NCBI GenBank assembly: GCA_003667245.1
Contig: RCNN01000043.1
Coordinates: 45,485 to 109,484 of the forward strand
Length of the DNA: 64,000 bases
Source of the DNA: Heterostelium multicystogenum
Taxonomy: Eukaryota > Evosea > Eumycetozoa > Acytosteliales > Acytosteliaceae
Direction of reading: 5' to 3'
Shown: positions 59,620 through 64,000 of the stretch, piece by piece
How the letters are laid out: the number at the start of each line of letters is the position of its first letter
How positions within the stretch are numbered: the stretch's first letter is position 1
Position numbers and translations under genes: made by a program
The notes under the pieces: generated by a model
Told to the model about the DNA's origin: nothing
What the model saw: the letters and a program-made list of their open reading frames with translations, nothing else
Database searches by the model: none

Positions 59620-62600
59620 ATGACTTCTCCAGAGAATAATCAGCAACAACAACATCATATTGAAATAATATGTCCTACTCATAATGCAAAGTGTAAATAT
59701 GTAACACCATCTCATGGTAGATATGAAGGTAGAATCTATATCATATGCCCAATAGTATCGTGTAGTTTTTCAAAATGGCAGGAGATAGGAACTACTTTAG
59801 AAGAGTTACATTTGAAATACCCTTTACCAACTGCTAGCAGTAGTAATAATAATAATGATAACAGTAATAATTACAGCAGTACAAGTTCTAAGATCAACTC
59901 AAATAATAATAGCAGTAATCAGATTTCATTACCACAACTAAACCATCAGCCACTTTTCGACAATAACAATCCTGTGCAACCAGAACAAGAATCAGGCAAT
60001 CAAATCACAGTCAAGCAGAAAGAATCAGTCAACAATAATAATGCAGATATAAAACATGAAAGAAATACTAGTGGAATTAGTATTATAAAATCGGATGAAG
60101 CAATTTTAAATTGATTCATCTGATGATGAGCTAGAAGATCAGTTGAAACCCAACTTGGAAGACAAATATGGAATGTCAAAAGAGAGCATTACGATTGATG
60201 ATGGTGATGATGAAGATGATGGCATAGAGATTGTCAATGAAGACGAAGAGGATGACAATGCCAACGAAGAAAAAAGTATTTCATTGTTAAATGATGACCA
60301 GATTATATTCACACCTACTCCACCATCGTACAACCCCAAATCACAAGAAGTACAAAAGTCAAACCAACAACAATACGATACTATAGATTTGGATGATGAT
60401 GATAATAATAGAGTCGATGTCGATGTAGATAGTTATGATATTGCCCCCATTGGAAAATCAGCATTGGTAGTGAAACAACAGCAGCAATCTCAAACATCAC
60501 CCAAAAAAATATCAGCTGACATTCATCGATATCAATGACTCGCCACAAAGCAAGACTCAGATTCAGAATCTTCAAGTAAAACGAAGTTTGTCAAACGAAG
60601 TTATCGTTGATTTTCAGTTGATCGATGACCAGATGGTGGGAACGACATATCCTGTTCCACATTTAAGAGAAACACGTCCACTTATTGATATTTTTGTTGA
60701 GGTGAAAGCTAGACGAGATCAGTATGATATGTGGACATTCACAATGGATCAGTACAACCGCGTATTGGTTCGACTGGTTGAGACATTCAACTTGGGTACC
60801 AGGTTCAATGTTTGTATTAAAAAGGTACCGATCCAAGTCTTAAGTTTCCACAAGAATCCTTGGTATTCATCGACAGAGTTTACACGCCAACTTCAATTTC
60901 AGGACTATAATCAACTACAACACACTCATAATCAATTGCTCGGATTGGCGAGCACAGGCATCAATAACTTCAATTATATCCAACCAGATCTAACAAAAAG
61001 CAGTATTCCTGCAAAATTGTTGTCTGCACTATTACCATTTCAAATGAAAGGTTTACAATTTGGTCTGAAACACAATGGCAAATGTATGATAGCAGATGAG
61101 ATGGGTTTAGGTAAAAACCATCCAAGCATTAGCGATTGCATCTTATTATGTCAAAGAATGGCCTATTTTAAGTATGTTTCAACAACAATCAGCAAAGTCA
61201 ATAATCTAATTAACTAACTAACTTGTCAATTATTTTAGTCATTTGTCCATCTTCATTAAGATATATTTGGTCACGTGAAATACAGAAGTGGTTCCCTGAT
61301 TTTGTTGGAAAGATTAGTTTGATAACAACAGGTGACGGTAAAGCTAATTCACTGATAAACATTGTTAGCTACGATTTAGTTACCAAGCTTTATCAAACAG
61401 AGTTGATGCCGAGAAATTTCAGAGTGGTCATCTGTGATGAATCACATTATCTGGAAGAATGTCAATGCAAAGAGAACATCAGCAGTTTTGAAACTGATAA
61501 AAAGTGCGGTCAGGCGTATATTGCTGACAGGAACACCTGCACTTTCTCGACCTATTGAGCTATATCCGCAACTTGTTGCACTGGACACCCCAATCTACCC
61601 AAAGATGAATGATTTTGGATTAAGATATTGCAACGCGTTCAAAGGTCGCTATGGCTGGGACTACACTGGAAATTCTCACCTCCCAGAGTTGCATGTTCTG
61701 CTGAGGGGTATAATGATTCGACGACTAAAGAGTTCAGTTTTGAAAGAATTACCTCCAAAGCACAGAAAGCAGGTGTTTGTAGATGTCCCTTTGAATCTAC
61801 AGAATTCCATTAAAGAAATGTTTAGTGCATCACATAAGAAAACCATGCTGAAGAATGGCAAGCTGGTAGAGTCAGAAAAAGCAAGAATGATGACCTTGTA
61901 CCAAGAAACTGGGCGCGCAAAACTACTTGGTGCACAGGACTACATTGTTGGGTTAATTAAAGAGAACAAGAAGTTCTTGATTTTTGCGCATCACATCGAC
62001 ATTTTAGAGGGACTCGAGAAATCTATAAAATCAACAGATGTTGGATACATGAGAATCGATGGTTCCACACCGCCGGAAGCAAGACAGACCTATGTTACCA
62101 GATTTCAAAACTCTGACAAATGTCGTGTTGCACTTTTGAGTATCACTGCTGCCGGTACTGGATTGACTCTAACAGCATCTTCTCTGGTTGTATTTGCTGA
62201 GCTCTATTGGACCCCAGGTGTACTTAGACAAGCAGAGGACAGAGTACACAGAATTGGACAACGTGATGATGTGCATATCCACTATTTGATTGGGAAGGGT
62301 ACCTTGGATGATAAAATATGGCCTGCTATTTGCAACAAAACTCGAAGTACTTGGAGAAACACTCGACGGACAAGAAGAAATATTGCACACTGAGATTCAT
62401 GATCTTCGAGGCACATTAGGCACAACAAAGTTGGATCGGTTCATAGATATCAAGCCTAAGACCAGCGAATCAGGCCACAAAAAAGCAGGTGCAAATCAGA
62501 TCATCGATGTGGATGACGATGAACAAATATTCTCAATGATGGGCGATGAAGAATTATCTATTTTAAACTCAACAACAAAAAGCAAACCTCAGCTATCATC

Positions 62601-63284
62601 TTTAATACAGCTAATGTAAACAATACTGTTGCCAATAGAATTCAAAAACAGCAAATTAATTTTGATGATCACAACGAAGAAGATGAAGACGAATTTGGTT
62701 ATGTAAAGATGAAATCAAACAAAAAGATGCGAAATTCAACGAAGCTGTATGAAAATTCAGCATTCCTTCAAGTTAATCCCAACTATGAGATTACCTCAAA
62801 ATCACAAAACTAATAAGCCAAACTTGACAACTGTTGCAAGAAGTAGTGGATCAAAAGCAATCAAATTCAATAATAGTATCAAATAACAATAATATAGCTT
62901 CATTTTTCAGTACTTCCGGAACCCAAGCAAATCCTTATTCACCTGAAACCAGCAGTTTTCAAAAGCTTACTACAACAACTATTGCTCCACCCAATATCAT
63001 TAGCAATAATTCTAATATCCATCCTGTACAAAATCTACAACAACATCAACACCAACAACAACAGTATACTCCAAATCTAGTTTCACCAGTGTTAAACAAC
63101 TTTAACAACAATATTTTCCTCAACAATCAGCAACCAACAAACACAACAGTACCATCATTGGTTACCAATGACTATCTTTAGCACGACTATCGATTCGATC
63201 TTTAATATAAGACCTGGATTTGTAGAAGATATAGAAGATGATGTACCTTCAAAATCAAATAGGAAATCAACTTCATACCATTAA
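59620..63284 (+). CDS. smarcal1: SMARCAL1-like annealing helicase (HARP + SNF2) with N-terminal GRF-type zinc finger
   Basis: SNF2-family enzyme that rewinds RPA-coated DNA at stalled forks. Start ATG 59620; one intron (61172-61238). Residues about 14-52: CPTHNAKC...GRYEGRIYIICPIVSCSFSKW, a GRF-like zinc finger. An Asn/acidic linker follows, then the HARP domain (VEVKARRDQYDMWTFTMDQY) and SNF2 motifs: MIADEMGLGK-T (motif I, across an extra A in A5 61113-61117), VICDESHYL (DESH), LTGTPALSRP, FLIFAHHIDI, MRIDGSTPPEAR, SITAAGTGLTL and QAEDRVHRIGQ. These match SMARCAL1 closely. At least six single-base breaks. After the helicase, a low-complexity tail (NNNN, QHQHQQQQ) continues through three further shifts to TAA 63282-63284; the end at 62813 is the alternative stop. 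Confidence 0.9.
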
Positions 63285-63399
63285 AACTTAATTTTTTCTG
63301 TCACACTATGGAAAATCCAATCACATTAATTTTTTCATCCCAATTTTCAATGATGCCAAAATTTGAAGTATGGATTGGTTTTTTGATTAAAAAATGATC

Positions 63400-64000
63400 A
63401 CTTTTTTTACTCAATGATAATGAATTTCTACCTTTTATTTATTTGTATATTAATAATCAATTTGAAAGGAATCGACTCTAAGTCTTTGGTTCTCTCATCG
63501 GCAACCTATCATACAAACAATAAGTTTTTGGAACTTATCGCTCAAAGATAAGTGGTGAAACTCCTACAAAAAACAATTCCTCAGATATTCGTAACATCAA
63601 CAGGTAATTCTGAAAAGACTATAGAAGTGTCAAAGTATTAATAATTATTACAAAAAGATGGAATGAATTATTTTAGATCAAAATAGTAATGTATGGAGTA
63701 ATGATCAGGGTTTTGATATTGATGTAAAGGTTACATCGCTATATAAAGGTAAAGTAATATTTTACAATCATAAATTACTTAGTTTAAAATTACTCATGGA
63801 TATTAGAATTGGGACTGAAGTTTATTGGAAACTTCTATAATACCTATGAAGAAGAATATGATCAAGAAAAATCAGAGACCTTGTGATGAGACTAGTTCTA
63901 TACCAACAAATGTTGTCCAAACAAAAAGATTAGAGTTTATAAAACAAGATACCAATGGATATCATCTATTTTCTTTTATCAAAACACCAAAATTTAAAAA
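63400..64000 (+). CDS. Partial unknown gene at the right edge
   Basis: Fragments of a plus-strand gene. LPFIYLYINNQFERN and KSLVLSSATYHTNNKFLELIAQR come first (about 63425-63553). Then IPQIFVTST joins over an intron (63603-63676) to DQNSNVWSNDQGFDIDVKVT, and over a second (63751-63807) to ELGLKFIGNFYNTYEEEYDQ. After one more shift near 63880, SSIPTNVVQTKRLEFIKQD runs off the edge. Splice junctions are in phase, which supports a real gene, but at least two frame shifts occur and I recognise no domain. The start is not established. Confidence 0.4.

Noticed and set aside
59311..59715. 134-codon minus-strand ORF overlapping the SMARCAL1 start
   Set aside because: Composition is Ile/Asn/Tyr noise typical of AT-rich DNA and it overlaps the clear start of SMARCAL1.
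1..64000. CRISPR arrays, insertion sequences, rRNA or organellar insertions
   Set aside because: No regularly spaced direct repeats, transposase motifs or rRNA-like blocks were seen.

Overview
The window is nuclear DNA of a social amoeba (dictyostelid). Evidence: AT-rich spacers full of poly-A/T and AT repeats, many short introns (about 50-90 nt) with GTAAGT/GTATGT donors, coding tracts of Asn, Gln, Thr and Ser, an FNIP-repeat gene, and a decayed-looking member of an ankyrin-like dictyostelid family. The species cannot be named from sequence alone. There is no organellar, plasmid, phage or CRISPR sequence. All genes are densely packed single genes, not operons.

Layout. 1-7.3 kb (minus): end of a sugar transporter, a 573-residue membrane protein built from two similar halves, and MSH3. 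8.5-13.9 kb (plus): alpha-N-acetylglucosaminidase (GH89), a T4 Rnl1-like RNA ligase, and an aminoadipate/kynurenine-type aminotransferase. 13.9-26.3 kb (minus): MLH1, proteasome assembly chaperone 2, an unrecognised 531-residue protein, a trehalose-6-phosphate synthase with a degenerate phosphatase domain, the Fe-S co-chaperone HscB, and two secreted Ser/Thr-rich proteins with GPI-like tails. 26.7-34.5 kb: an FNIP gene, a MAPEG-like protein, an XRCC2-like RAD51 paralogue, a large ankyrin-like gene, and a GPAT-type acyltransferase. 36.4-45.8 kb: a short R-SNARE, a small putative HTH protein with a repeated promoter motif, a CTD-type phosphatase, mitochondrial TrpRS, and a double-CDGSH protein. 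47-49.3 kb: a VIT/CCC1-family membrane protein facing a CDGSH-cytochrome b5 fusion. 50.9-64 kb: Arp4, three tandem metallophosphoesterases, a 42-bp perfect inverted repeat, SMARCAL1, and a partial gene at the right edge.

Themes. DNA repair and chromatin are well represented (MSH3, MLH1, XRCC2-like, SMARCAL1, Arp4). The 45.1-49.3 kb stretch puts two CDGSH iron-sulfur genes around a VIT-family gene, which suggests a link to iron handling. These are neighbourhood inferences, not shown function.

Quality warning. About 17 of the 33 genes have reading frames broken by single-base indels, almost all in homopolymer runs and mostly one base too many. In several genes removing those bases restores a length divisible by three and conserved motifs across the break. 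I treat these as probable sequencing or assembly errors and annotate the whole genes, except where decay looks real (FNIP, possibly XRCC2-like). Exon limits were read by eye from splice consensus and phase.
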